Positions 24,493 through 36,186 of a stretch of DNA of 64,000 bases are shown in pieces. Position numbers and translations under genes: made by a program. Origin of the DNA: Ailanthus altissimus (lineage: Eukaryota; Streptophyta; Magnoliopsida; Sapindales; Simaroubaceae); assembly GCA_946807835.1 (NCBI GenBank), contig OX327703.1:9555501-9619500 (forward strand), given 5' to 3'. Every line of letters starts with the position of its first letter. Position 1 is the stretch's first letter. The notes under the pieces are model-generated. The model searched no databases and had not been told where the DNA came from. It saw only the letters and a list, made by a program, of their open reading frames with translations.

Positions 24493-24995
24493 ATCCAAAT
24501 CACCACCATCAAGTATGAAAGAGAAGGATAAAGTGGCATAATAAGAAAAAGTACAGCCATATAGACCATCTGTTCCTTTTTTCCAAAGACTATAGAGGCA
24601 TCAACAAACTATAGAAACTGAAAATATGCAGCAAAATAATCCAGAAGTAAGGCTTATTAATGTCACACTTTAACTTACTAATCGCTCTCTCAGTTATCCA
24701 AAGAGAATTGTAGAGAACGTGCTAATAAAGGTAGATATTTGAGACATGGAATAAGATAAGGAGATTTATATCATCCTTGGAAGGCCCTTCTTAGCCACGG
24801 GATATACAGTTATTGATGGTCAAAAAGAGGAGTTGACCATGAGGGTACAAGATGACATAGCAACATTCAAAGTCTTCAAGGAGATTAAGTTGCCATCTGA
24901 ATGTGAAGACTACTGCAATATTAATGCGGTGTACCTAAATGCCAAAAAGCTCAAAGACACGGAGATGTTGAATCCTCACATAAAAAATATGTGTT
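24493..24995 (+). pseudogene. gag tail and protease remnant of the Athila-like element
   Basis: Reading resumes after the solo LTR with YRPSVPF-Q-L, then NRSLSYP-RIVENVLIKVDI, then IILGRPFLATGYTVIDGQKE and ELTMRVQDDIATFKVFKEIK. This is the usual Athila/Tat-type protease C-terminus (LGRPFLATG...GELT-RV). The catalytic D-[LS]-GAS block expected upstream is missing in this copy. A polar, lysine-rich segment follows to about 25200, then non-coding sequence. No polymerase domains. Confidence 0.85.
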
Positions 24996-25299
24996 AAGGT
25001 ATATAAAGGAAAGGAAAAAAAAAAGAACAGTAGAGGGATGAGAGGATCAAAGAGAAGGGTAAGGAAGAACCACTTCCCCCGTCTAAGATTAAAGTCTTTC
25101 TAGGGATGTGCAAAAAGAATAACAAGAAAGTTGTTGGCCATGGTTTAATTGCAAAAATATAAAAGATAAAAGAGAGGAAAGGCGGCAAGTTTACATATAA
25201 TGATGCTTCCACCATCACTTTTGATCCACCATAAGAATGAAAGAAAGCCTTGTCAAGCCAACGACGTTAAATCAAAAGCTTCTTAAGAGGCAATCCAAG

Positions 25300-26890
25300 T
25301 AATTTTTATTTTATGTTACTTTAAGTTTGAGTTTTTATTTACTTTAGTTTCTTTCTTTTTAGGAATAAATCAAGCAAGATAAGAATTCAAGGAAGCAACA
25401 TAAGTGTTTGCAAGCCTTAAGAGCATAGAAAATTGTAGTCACATTCATAAACAATAACGTTGCAGTGCTTGAACTTCATTTACTAGGGAGTTTTCTTACA
25501 CTCTTATTTTTATTTTTCAACATTGGAGATAATGTCTAATTTAAATTTGGGGTGGAAAACACATTCCTTGTGTTTATTTTGCTGCATAATTTAATTGGTT
25601 GTCTTGTGCGTTAATTTTGTTTTTTTGTTGAGAAGATAATCATTAGTCTATGATAAGAAATAGAATATTAGCTGAATTTATTTTTACATGTCTCTAGGAA
25701 ATAATAGATACTTAAGATACTTCTTACACCATGAATCTTAGATTGAGTTCAGCTTTATTTTTTATCACTTATTCTTAAGCATATTAAATTAAGCTTGTAT
25801 TAGTTGAAGTTTTTGCTTAGAGATACTCTTGCTTAAGTAGTACACCGTGTCTTAATGATCAACATTCTAGAAATTGCTTGATTACTACTTGAGATGAAAT
25901 CTAAGGAAACACATGCATATGAAAATGACATTAAGTCATCTTTGGACCAATTTAGCCTTTTTAAGCCTACCTTATATGTATATTTATCACTAAGTACCCA
26001 ATTTGAGCTTAATGACCCATTTTTCCTGTTTAACCACACTATAAGCCTAAAGACTTTAACTTTATTTATCTTAAAATATACCGGTAGCACCATAAACCTT
26101 GAGTTTACTTAGAAATGTTCTTTAAAAAAGTTGTATATGTGAAAAACAAAGTATTCCTATGAAATGCAATAAGACTCGAAAAGATATATCAATCTAGGTT
26201 TGAGGGTACATATAAAAAAATAGAAGATCTTTAAATGTATAAATACCCCTAGCTTAAGAAAAGAAGCAATTCTTTGCAAAAAAAAAAAAAAAATTGATTA
26301 AAAGAAAAAGATGAATATATTATAAGTTTGAGGGAGGAGATAAATCAAGGAAGAAAGAATCATAAGGTTTTTAGGTAAAGTTAAGTGTTCACAATATGAT
26401 TTGAAATCCATAAATATCTTTATATCCCACCTAGACTTTAGACTTATATTTCAAGCTAATTAAAGTCCTAAATAGATCCTTAGACATATGTATTTCTACA
26501 TTAGTGGAGAGTAGTATGAACAACAAGCTTATGATAGTGTTATAAATTAAAAAAAACTATCGATACATCATCCTTATATACTTTCTTAAATGTTAAGTAA
26601 ATCTATATTTTATTTGACTGAGTACTTGCTCAATGCACACACATACATAAGTGATCAATTATAAAGGAGAATACATGACTTGATGAATGGTATGATGATT
26701 GTTGAAAGTTATTTATTGATTTTTAAAAGCTTTGTGCTATTTTTATAGTCTTTGAGACAACGATGATGATTATCTAATCGACCGAGCTTATTTTTAGTTT
26801 TAGTTTTTATTTTATTTATGAGTCAATAACTTGTGATTATTTTTTCTTGTTTTGCTTGAGGATGAGGAAAGTCTTAACTTTATGGGTATT
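25300..26890 (+). other. Non-coding 3' region and polypurine tract of the Athila-like element
   Basis: No protein domain is visible. The region is collinear with 9051-10570 read on the minus strand, including 'acattggagataatgtc' (25522) and a poly-A/GA-rich stretch near 26280. The tract before the LTR is 'gtcttaactttatgggtatt' (26871-26890). The frames at 25833-26093 and 25894-26112 overlap each other on opposite strands and are not supported. Confidence 0.65.
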
Positions 26891-28259
26891 TGATAGGGGT
26901 GTAAATGTACTAGTATATTTAGTACTCTGACTTGGGTATTTTGCTCAAATTTATAAATATTTAGTTATTTAATCATGTTTTGGGTCATCAATAGGTATAC
27001 GAGAGAAAATGTGACAAATAGAAACAAATAGAAGGCAAATCAGACATAAAATGACAAAGATGTGCTCAAAACACGCAAGGTCCCAGACCCAGGCTTGGGC
27101 GCCGCGGAACCCAGGTGACCATGCACAGTTCACGTTTTCCAAGTCTCAACACCACGATACTAAGCCCCCAATGCCACGGCACCTATGCGATAGATGAAAG
27201 ACCTTCTTAAAATTCTTATTTCAACTTAGATTCGAAGGCCTTCGACCTTGGGGTTTCTCATAGCTATAAAAGCTATATTTTAAGAGCCAAAACATAGAAA
27301 TTTTTATTGAAAAACTTAGAAAAAAAATAATTCACAACACAAAATCAAGAGAGAAAAAAAAGCCAAGATTGAAGACTCAAGTTCAAAAATTAAGCTTTAA
27401 GTCAAGATTAAGAGAGAAGAAACCCAATGAGTTGCCTTGATTAGTTTTTCTTCTCTTTTCTTATCATTATGTTCTTGTTCTTACTGTTATACATGGAATT
27501 GTTTGGTACTCTTAAGTTTGTGATGAGCTAAACATTATTTATTTAGGGTTAGACTTTTAAACCTAACTATGTAGTCTGATTTTATTGATTCTTAATTTAT
27601 GAACTTGAAACATATAATTGATTCATTTTATCTTGAGTTTAACATTTTCTTACATCTAACCAATACTATGAATTATGAAAGAACCATAATGAACTTAACA
27701 GATGGATTCATGTGTTGAGCCTAAGATAGTTTGATGCATAATCATAGGGTAACAACTATAAATTTTATATAGGATAAATATATACCTAGATGGCATGTAT
27801 AGTTTGATTTAGACTTGGTCTTAATGAATTACATTCTCATATGATTACCATAGACATTTAGGTAGTTGTTAGAATGCATATGATAGTCACTCGACCATCG
27901 ACAAAGGCTTGTGATAAGATTAGAGCCTAGCCAATCAATTAGTTTTAATGGATTAACTAAAAGATTAAAGAATCTAATGAAATACTAGGGGATAAGTCAA
28001 AACCCTAAATTGTTCTTAATTTGTGAGTTCAACTCTAGGTTTATTTGTTAATTAGGTTTAGTTTACTTTGGTAGAATTAGGTTAATTCATTAAGTTTCAG
28101 AATTTTAATTTCTCTGGATAAAGGTTTAGTAGATATAATTTTAGTAATAAATTGAAGAATTAGATTAATAGTCCATGTGTAAATGATATCTGGATTTAAA
28201 ATCATGTATTACTTGATATGATAGTATGTGTTTGTGCTTAGCTACTATAGCATTAATAA
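26891..28259 (+). mobile_element. 3' LTR (1369 bp) of the Athila-like element
   Basis: It starts TGATAGGGG and ends CATTAATAA, corresponding to CACCAATCA in the 5' copy. TATA-like 'gctataaaagc' is at 27261. It matches 17505-18855 along its length with many transition differences. Confidence 0.9.
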
Positions 28260-28439
28260 AGTGCTTGAATATTTAAAACTATTTCAAGACTCAATCGATT
28301 ATAAATTATTGGCCTATTAACATGATCTTAATTAGGTCGATCAAGACTTATGAAATTACTTGAAAATTGTCTTATCAATCATCTCCTAAACAATTGGCTA
28401 ATGAAACTTTAGATATTTACCATTAATCACCCTAAGATG

Positions 28440-29350
28440 AATTTCCCCATCTAAATCGCTCAGTAAATGTACCACATTGCCAAGGATTTTGGCAACTATA
28501 AATGATCCTTCCCAATTGGCATTAAGCTTTCCCAACTCATTCTCCTAGATCTTATTGGGAGGACTAACTTCCATACTAGGTCGCCTTGTCTGAAAGTTTT
28601 GAATCTGGCCCTTTTGTTGTAAGCTCTTTCTACTCTCTTCTTCTATGCTTTATGTGCATTCAAGGCTTCAAGGCAGAGTTTATCTAGTTGATCCATCTCT
28701 TCTACCATAGAGTTTGAGTATTATTTGGGGCTCAATGCTTCTTGAAATTTCTTTTTTGTTGAATTTTTAGTTAGTTCCATTAGAACCATGGCCTCGTAGT
28801 CATAGATTAATTGATAACGTGATGTCCTAATAGCCATATTTGGATTGGCTCTGTTTGCCCAAAGTGCTTCTTGAAGCTTATCGTGCTATGATCTAGGGCT
28901 GTCTTCAATCGCCTTCTTTAACCCTTGGATGAGCGATTTATTCGTAGACTCGGCTTGTCCATTTAATTGGGCATAATATAGTGTGCTATGTATAAGCTTG
29001 ATAGCGAATTCCTTATCAAAATCACCCATTTCTTCCCTTGTAAAGAGTGTTCCCAGGTCGGTCATGATGGATTAGGCAAGTCGTGCCTGTAAATGATATT
29101 TTTCTTAATGAACTTTATGATCGACTGTTGTTTAACCATTTTCAGTGGGATCACATCGACCTATTTTATGAAATAATCAATTGCTACAATGATGAATGCA
29201 TGTTGTTAAATGATGGTGGATATATCTTCCCAATTATATCTATGGCCCAACCTCTGAATGGTCTACGTCTGATTACCACATGCATTTATTCTACTAGGAC
29301 AACCTGTAATGGCTTATGCCTTTGATATTCTTCATAACCCTTAGCATTGT
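28440..29350 (-). pseudogene. Integrase remnant of the Tat element
   Basis: On the minus strand the core reads HAFIIVAIDYF-K-VDVIPLK, then KFIKKNIIYRHDLPN, then a degenerate TDLGT and NSLSSLYIAHY, then NGQAEST-KSLIQGL. The tail reads AYNKRARFKTFRQGDLVWK and NANWEGSFIVAKIL. This covers the D, D and E blocks of a Ty3/gypsy integrase and its GPY/F-like end. Frames change several times and several stops occur. The HHCC part is probably in 29350-29700 but I could not trace it. The plus-strand frame at 29083-29325 is its shadow. Confidence 0.82.
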
Positions 29351-29899
29351 CATATCAGTCTTGTTCCATGGTTGTCTACCAAAAACCCATTTTAAGGATG
29401 GCTTTCTTCATTAATCTCCCACTGAGATGAGCCCCGAATAGACCTTCGTGTGATTTAGCTATGACTAGCATGCTATAGTTGGGGCTGATTCATCTTAGCA
29501 ATTTGCCCAAGAGTGCCCTTCTAAAATTTTAGTGCCATTATTCTGATCCTTTGGTTGGCATTTCCACGGGGTTCATCATATAGGTGATCAGGTCTTCTCT
29601 TAAATCTTTATAAACATTGACCTGTAAGATAGGTTCATAAGTGGGCAGCCTTAGTGTATGCAGGCAAGAATATGATCAGTGAATCAAAGGGATCTTCTCA
29701 ATAGCCCTTTTAGGCCTTGATACCCTCTAGATGAGATCATTGGCTTATTCATCCTAATTGAATACTCGACTAGGGAAGATTAGAATCATTGGATAAAGTA
29801 TTTGGCCTTGTTGCAGTATAGGACGAGCAGATCAGCCTCACAGTTGTAGTCTCCGATCACTTATTTGATAACCAATAAGGAATTGCCCCGAACCTCAAC

Positions 29900-30480
29900 A
29901 TCCTTGATCCCTATTTTTGCAAGGATTTCTAAGTCAATGATGAAGGCTTCATACCTGGCCTGATTGTTGGTGCATGAGTAGTCCAAAAAAAAAGACATCT
30001 TTGTTTTTAGCTCTGATCAGGATACCAAGATAATCCCTACTCCAACGGCCTGATTTGTCTTCGAACCGTCGAACTATAGTTGCCAGGATGTACACAGGTT
30101 GCTAATTTCCTGATCAATTATAATTGTGTAAGGTGTAGGTCTGCGAGGAAATTGGCTAGAGCTTATCATTTGACTACCTTCTAAGGGACATACTTCAATT
30201 TGAATTCTGACTGCGCGATTTCCTAAAAATGGCATTGATATAAGGTATTTTATAATGTCTGTCTGGCCTATTACATACACTATTATGGGCAATAAGTAAT
30301 ATCTCAATTTTGTGCATGCAAAATACAAGGCCAAACATAGTTTTTTTTACCAAGGTGAATCTAGTTTCTGCATCAAATGAGGTAGTAAATGGCCTTCTCA
30401 ATGCCATCATATTATTTTGCTACTATATTGCCGAACAATTCTTTGATGGCTACAATGTATAGAATCAAAGGCAGCATTAG
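29900..30480 (-). pseudogene. RNase H remnant of the Tat element
   Basis: At 30000-30080 the minus strand gives W-LYFDGSKTNQAVGVGIIL, the start of the RNase H fold with its catalytic D and the (G/A)-G-x-G-I-(I/V)-L strand. The matching C-terminal part is at 29900-30000. Upstream (30195-30334) is the 'LYFACTKLRYYLLPI' connector typical of Ty3/gypsy (yfa-tKLR-Y). Stops are frequent. Confidence 0.8.
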
Positions 30481-31500
30481 TTTGGGTGGCACTATAACTG
30501 ATGAACTTGTGAGGTACTTCTTGATTTCCTCGAAGACCTTCTGGTGAAGAGTAGTCCACTTAAACTCTTCTCTATTTTTCAGTTTAGGAAGGGGTGACCA
30601 TACATGGAGTCAACCGGCTGAGTTTAAAATAAATTGCCTCAGAAAATTTATCTTGCCGATTAATTGCTGCAATTCTTTCTTAGTTCTTAATGCATGTGTG
30701 TCTATGATCTCTCTGGCTTTATTTTGGTCTATCTCTACCCCCTCCTCATTGGTGAACCAAGAAACCAAGAAAGTGCCTCGCTGAGACTCTGAATGCACAC
30801 TTTAACAAATTTATTTTCAGTTGGTACAATCGTATTCGCTGAAAGGTAGTCTCTAGATCAGTTAAGTATTGATCATCTGACATTGAGTTGATCACCACAT
30901 TGTCAATGTAGACCTCCAAAATTTAGTGAATCATGTTATGGAAGATAGCATTCATAGCACGTTGATAGGTCGCCTCAGCATTCTTAAGTTCGAATGGCAT
31001 AACAACTCATTCGTATGTGCCAATCACCCAGGACAATGGAATGTCATTATGCTTACGTCGGTCATCTTGATGAATATTTTGTTATAGCTCGAGTGTCCAT
31101 CAAGAAAGAAAAGTACTAGATGGCATACAGCTAAATCGACCAACATATCAACTATGGGCATTAGAAACTCATCTTTTGAGGAAGCCAGGTTGAGATTGCA
31201 AAAATCTTGCAAAGTTTCAACTTTATATTTTTCTTAATAACTGGGACTACATTGAATAACTACTCTACTTAGCTTACCAGTCTAATCAAACTTGCATGGA
31301 GAAGTCTTTTGATGTCTTCGGTAATTTTATCTTTGACCTCCCTTGAAATTCTCCTCAAATGCTGCTTATACAGTTGAAATCTATCTTTGATTGGCAAACT
31401 TTGTTCTACCAAGTCTCTGCTGAAGCCAAGTATCTCAGTGTAATACAAAGCAATCTCTATATTCCTTGAGAATCGCCAATAGTTTGGCCTCATAGGCTAG
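30480..31500 (-). pseudogene. Reverse transcriptase remnant of the Tat element
   Basis: Blocks in minus-strand order: VEQSLPIKDRFQLYKQHLRR with ISREVKDKITEDIKRLLHAS (31493-31270). Next DFCNLNLASSKDEFLMPIVD, LVDLAVCHLVLFFLDGHSSY and NKIFIKMTD (31212-31024). Then the catalytic site reading VYIDN instead of YIDD (about 30903). Finally GTFLVSWFTNEEGVEIDQNK and KKELQQLIGKINFLRQFI (30798-30610). This is a typical Ty3/gypsy RT running into the connector. The changed D in the catalytic motif and several stops make it inactive. Confidence 0.9.
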
Positions 31501-31899
31501 ATCTTAACTTTCACTAATGAAAATCGGCCTGAAGTCACCTGCTGCCCTAAATTAACTTCATTAAGCTTGCTTTAAGGGTTGTGGTTGTCGAATTTTGTTG
31601 AGGCTGGTTTCAATTCTTGGTCAATTTGTGGGTCTTGTCCTTCATCTTTATAAATACATTCAACTGATGCAGATGTATACCTTTGTCTTTTCATCTGAAA
31701 AATAAACCAAGGGTCGATTTAGTTTTACCATAATGAGGCGAGCAAGATCGCCCTTGATAACTTGGGCGTTAGCCATCGCTGTTATGTCCATCTCTTTGAT
31801 ATATCAGCCAGTATCACTCATTTTCAGGAGAGTGGTGGTGACAGTTGCATCGTATAATACAGCTGAGGATACCTATTTATCACCTTCGAACAGCTTTGA

Positions 31900-32281
31900 G
31901 TCGGCATGAATTATCTCGACCGATCCATATAACTGTCATATGAAACTCATCTGATACATGCTAGATGGCAAAGTCTTGTTTGAATGGATCCAATCTCGTC
32001 CTAGTAGAACATCATAATTACTCAGCACATTGACTATATAGAATGGTTCTTCTTTCTTAACACGACCAACTTTGACTTTCAGGAAGACGAATCCATCGGT
32101 CGAGGTCTCTCAGCCAACAAAGTCAGTCATGATAACCTTGGAGGGCTCTAGGTCGCCCTTGTTAATGCTTAGTTTCCTCAACATTCTTACGAGAAAAATG
32201 TAAAATTTTGTCTTATTATAAATCAAGATCTTTTACGTGGGACCTTATTCAGGTCTGCTTTAAAATAAAAGGATCAAATGT
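31900..32281 (-). pseudogene. Protease remnant of the Tat element
   Basis: The minus strand at about 31960-32040 reads PFYIVNVLSNYDVLLGRDWI followed by H, matching the end of the retroviral-type aspartic protease in Tat elements (FyVvd-pssYnilLGRpWih). The protease N-terminal part lies beyond the solo LTR insertion at 32328-33612. Confidence 0.7.
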
Positions 32282-32327
32282 GATAAGTCCTATAGTCGGC
32301 TAAATGAGGTAGAGTTAATTATGCTGG

Positions 32328-33612
32328 CTCATCCAGCTCATCCCTAATGTGGCAAATATCTACCATTAGGGATGGCGATATGGTAGATATGAGCCACAAG
32401 GATTATCGACCTAGTACTGGAACAATGATCAAAACAAGAAAATTAGAAACAATGACCTGTTTAAGTCATAGTTCATCACCCCAGCGCCAATTAGCTACTG
32501 CACCAGCAATGATCCAATGCCCAGCTCTATATCCTCACCACTCTAGCCATACAGGCTTTTCAATGCAACGCGCCAGCGACAACACCTGATAAGAATGAGC
32601 TTTTCAAGCTAAATCAATCCCTATAAAAGGCCATTCGTCCCCAGCTTTCAAATGGCATCCAAGAACACACAAGACACTCAATAGACATACAAAACAAAGT
32701 CTTAAAATGTAATTATAGCACAATTAAAGCATCCATAGAGAGAAATTCAAGGCGTTCTTCGGCATTAAGAGTTCCTTAGACAGCACAATCAAGAGCAATT
32801 CGACCTTTATATTGGTTTGCTATTGATTGTATCATGTTTTTTTTTATTATTTTTGCTGCTATTCTTTTGTAGCCATGAACTACTTTTCTTTCTAAGGTTA
32901 ATACTTGAACTCAATATGTGTGCTTAATTGCTATATTTTTCTAATATTTAATAAACTTAGTTCTTTGTTATTCAAATTATTTGTTCTTAATGCTTCAATA
33001 TATTTGGCTAATATATGGTGAATGAATTGATAATATTTTCATAAACTCGAAAAAGGAATTATTATATTTAGACATAGGTAATTTGATACATAATTGTAGA
33101 GTAACATTCAATGTTGCATATGCAAGTTTTAAATTATGATAGGAATATACCCAATTGGTATGTATGATTAATAAGACTTGTTCTTAATGAATCTGAATTT
33201 ATTACAAGTACCATAGGAATATAGGTATTTGGTAAATTAAGATATACTTGCATGACCTTAGAAGAGGTTTGTGAATACAATAGTGTCTTGATTAATAACA
33301 AAAGTAAGGGAATTAAATATTAGAGGATTAATCATTGGAAAAACATATTGAGGGATAGTATTAACCCTAGGCTTTCTCTATATTGCTATTTTCTATAACT
33401 CTTTACATTGTGTTCTTGTCTTTATATTTTTTAAATTCATTCTTAGATTTTGATTTTTTCTGAATAATTGCTAGAAAGATAAAATTTTAGTACTTGGCAA
33501 AAAAGAAGAAATAATCTCTGTGGGTTCGACATCCGACTCTTTTGTCCCTTTATTACTTGTATACGATAGTGTATGCTTGTACTCAATTATAAGATAAAGA
33601 AATATTGCATTA
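32328..33612 (+). mobile_element. Solo LTR (about 1285 bp), same family as 22762-24171, TSD GCTGG
   Basis: From about 32470 it aligns to the solo LTR at 22762: 'caccccagcgccaatt', 'cctataaaaggccattcgtc' (TATA), 'aagagttcct', and the right end 'aatattgcatta'. GCTGG is found at 32323-32327 and 33613-33617. The left 140 bases are rearranged (inverted repeat 'atatctaccat...atggtagatat'), so the exact left border is less sure. It splits the protease/gag region of the Tat element. The frame at 32347-32589 is LTR sequence. Confidence 0.75.
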
Positions 33613-34260
33613 GCTGGTCTTCTAGAGTCAGCTCTACCGTGATCACCCTCTCTCTCCTGGTCGCCTCAAGAGCCAAATCACTCACTTAGATCTTGATCTC
33701 GACTTGTTCGACATCCAAACTCTTGTTGATAATCCTTCTCCCAACAATTTGCTCTGTTAAAGGAATGACAACATGTACCTCCGTAGTTGGGAATGGGTCA
33801 GTTTCTGTGAGGGGCTTTTTTATGTTAGAGTAAAAAAAAAGTCAGCCTTCATCGATCAACCGTTGTATTTCATTTCTAAACATAATACAATTATTTGTAC
33901 TGTGTTACTAAGAGTTGTGCCACTTGCAGTAGTCTTTCCCTTTATGTTGTTCGACTGGGAGGATGGTGTGACCTTCAAATAACTTAATCTACTTGTCCTT
34001 CAAGAGGCAATCAAAAATCTGATTAGCTTTTTGTAAATCAAAAAAATACTCTTTGGCGATTAGGTATTCTTGCCGATCTTTTTCTTTTGTTTATTGGGGG
34101 TCACCTTCTTTAGTATTGGACACTCATATGGCCAGCCATTCATTACTTCAGCCAAATAAATTTCTTCATCAGAGTCTGATTTGTCCAACTTACTGTCTAA
34201 ATTGGCTTCGACAACAGTAACCTTCAGCTGATTTTAGTAATAGGTCCCTTTGGAGGACGC

Positions 34261-35666
34261 CTACTTCTGATCTTTCTCTATTAGAAGTTGTTCGTAATTG
34301 GCTGTCCGGGTGGCCAACTCATATAGATCAATGAAGTGATATCCCTCAATGTGTTCCCTTGTCGCAAAGGATATGCCTCTAATGAAAATTGGGATGGAGT
34401 CGACCTCTGAGATCTGCATTTGGCAATAGGTTCGAAGCTTTCTGAATCGGTTGATGTATTTAGAGACCGACTCGTCCAAAATTTGGGTGACCTTGGCCAG
34501 GTCAGCTAAAGTAACCTCTGGAGGTAGCTTGTAGAATTCGGCATGGAACTTGTCATCCATCTGCTCCCAACTGGCTATTGATTGTAGTACCAAATCGGTA
34601 TACCAAGTAAAGGCTATCTTAGTCAAATAATTACCAAACAACCTCAGTTTCCAAAAACGAGATGAGCTGGCCCCATTACACTGTACTATAAATCTAAAAA
34701 TATGCTTGAAGGTGGTGATATGCTCTTTGCTTGAAAACAGAAAGAATTCAGGAATCTTGTATCCCCTTATAAAAGGGAAAAGTATGTCAACGTTATTAGG
34801 GCAGAGCTTCATATAAGAAGGACGCGTCATAGGCCTCAAATCGACCCTCATATTTTGTAATGCTTCCGTCAGCATGTTCCTATCTATCTAAGGTTGCCTA
34901 AAATGGCTTGTAGGTCACACAAGCTTCATAGTTCCAAATTGAATCGGCTTAGGTTGAGTTTGGCCGACTTGCTCTTGGTTTTGGGGAATGGGCTAATGTA
35001 AACTCCCAAAATTTACCATGTTACCATCCTAGTTGTAACTGAAAATCTATCTCCACTAGTTCTGATGGACCAAAGAATTTAAAGACTCAACCCTCTAAGG
35101 TCGCCTAAGGATATTGACCAAACCATATTACAAGTTGCCCTAGTGATTCGACCGTCGACGAGGCTCTTATAATTCAAGGTTTGGGAGACCTATAGAAGAG
35201 CTATGAGCTCCATCTGATTCTGCCTCATTGACTCAAGGCTTTTTAGAATATTTCGGCTTATATTTTGATTATCCTTGATCAATGGTCGACAAACTAAAAC
35301 TGTCTAATTAAACAGCAATGTGCCAAGTTGCTAGTTTTTCTAGCCGATCTGGGTGACCAATCCTTAGATGTCGGTAGTAGAAAATGGCCTAAGATATGGA
35401 AGTATATTGCTATGAATCTCTTCTAGTTGCTGATTTAGCAAGTCCTTCTCGGCATTGGCCAATCTTGCCCCATTTTTATTCGAATCAACTAGGTTTCTAA
35501 GTTGTGGTGGGGGTGTAGCCATAGAGCCTTCAGCAGCATTTGTTCCAGTTTTGTTCTTTGTCATCTGTCTAGTTATTACATGCATATAAGAATATATCTC
35601 ATTGCGCGTGCCAAAAAGATATTCGCAGTATAAATTTTGAGGAACTTCGAGTTCATATATGCTCAA
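34261..35666 (-). pseudogene. gag pseudogene of the Tat element
   Basis: The best block (204 codons, 34875-34261) has the Retrotrans_gag domain: FPFIRGYKIPEFFLFSSKEH, TTFKHIFRFIVQCNGASSSR, FWKLRLFGNYLTKIAFTWYT, SWEQMDDKFHAEFYKLPPEV, LADLAKVTQILDESVSKYIN and RFRKLRTYCQ. A separate N-terminal piece (35666-35364) is polar with a glutamine/leucine-rich helix. The two pieces are separated by stops, so gag is broken. This central block is the longest uninterrupted retroelement frame in the window. Confidence 0.88.
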
Positions 35667-35689
35667 TGTCCAGCTAGACGGATGTCGCC

Positions 35690-36186
35690 CCGGAATTGAG
35701 AGAATCTGAGACTAAGGATTTTACTAAGGCAGTGCTGAACTTGACTGTCAGCAAGTGAGGTTCGCATCTGGGTTGTCAGCGAGCGAGGTTTATTGCTAAA
35801 CCTGGACTGTTGTGCAGGGAGCATACCGCAGAGCTTAGTTCTTCACTGGGAAGGACAGAAAAAGCTCTAAATACTAGGCTGAGAGGATTTTCAACAAGCA
35901 AAGATGCAGAGTCTTGGGTCAAACAATAAAATGAGAAAAATGGATAAAAAGCTTAAAGCTTGTGTATTGTATGTATTGAATAGTTGATGATGATATAAAT
36001 TATGAGAAATCAAGCCTATTTATAAGCTGTAAAACCCTATACAAAACCTATTTTTACAAGAAAATGAATCTTAGAATAACACAACTTCCTTTTATGTACC
36101 AATTCCCAAATAAGCTATAACATATAATTAGATCCAAATTCTAAAATGAAAAAGTCCATTAGGCACTTTTTAGGTCGGCGTTAACA
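35690..36186 (-). mobile_element. 5' LTR (about 490 bp) of the Tat element
   Basis: On the minus strand it begins TGTTAACGCCGACC at 36186 and includes the block shared with 12406-12589. The far end, next to gag, is near 35690. 'GGGCGACATCCGTC...GCTGGACATT' on the minus strand just inside resembles an arginine-type primer site seen in Tat/Ogre elements, but weakly. AATAT (36187-36191) would be its target duplication. The other end is lost. Confidence 0.65.

Larger units (their letters stand above)
17505..28259 (+). mobile_element. Athila-like gag-protease element inserted in the Tat element, TSD AGTGC
   Basis: LTRs at 17505-18855 and 26891-28259 are flanked by a perfect AGTGC duplication (17500-17504 and 28260-28264). 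The ends have decayed from TG...CA to TA...AA on the outer borders. Order: LTR, tRNA-Asp-type primer site, gag, protease tail, conserved 'gcaatccaag' block (about 25290), long non-coding 3' region, polypurine tract, LTR. No reverse transcriptase, RNase H or integrase is present, so it depended on another element. A solo LTR (20361-24487) splits it between gag and protease. Confidence 0.88.
12406..36186 (-). mobile_element. Large Tat-lineage Ty3/gypsy element, split by nested insertions
   Basis: On the minus strand the order is 5' LTR (about 35690-36186), gag, protease, reverse transcriptase, RNase H, integrase, a 3' non-coding part carrying an antisense gene, polypurine tract and a 3' LTR stub (12406-12589). 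Removing the insertions at 12657-13096, 17505-28259 and 32328-33612 leaves about 11 kb, the size expected for a Tat element. All coding parts carry stops and shifts. The 3' LTR has lost its R-U5 half at the junction with the Athila-like element to its left. Confidence 0.8.

Noticed and set aside
17505..28259. An env-like gene in the Athila-like element
   Set aside because: Athila elements can carry one after the integrase, but the 3' region here has no long frame, signal peptide or membrane segments.
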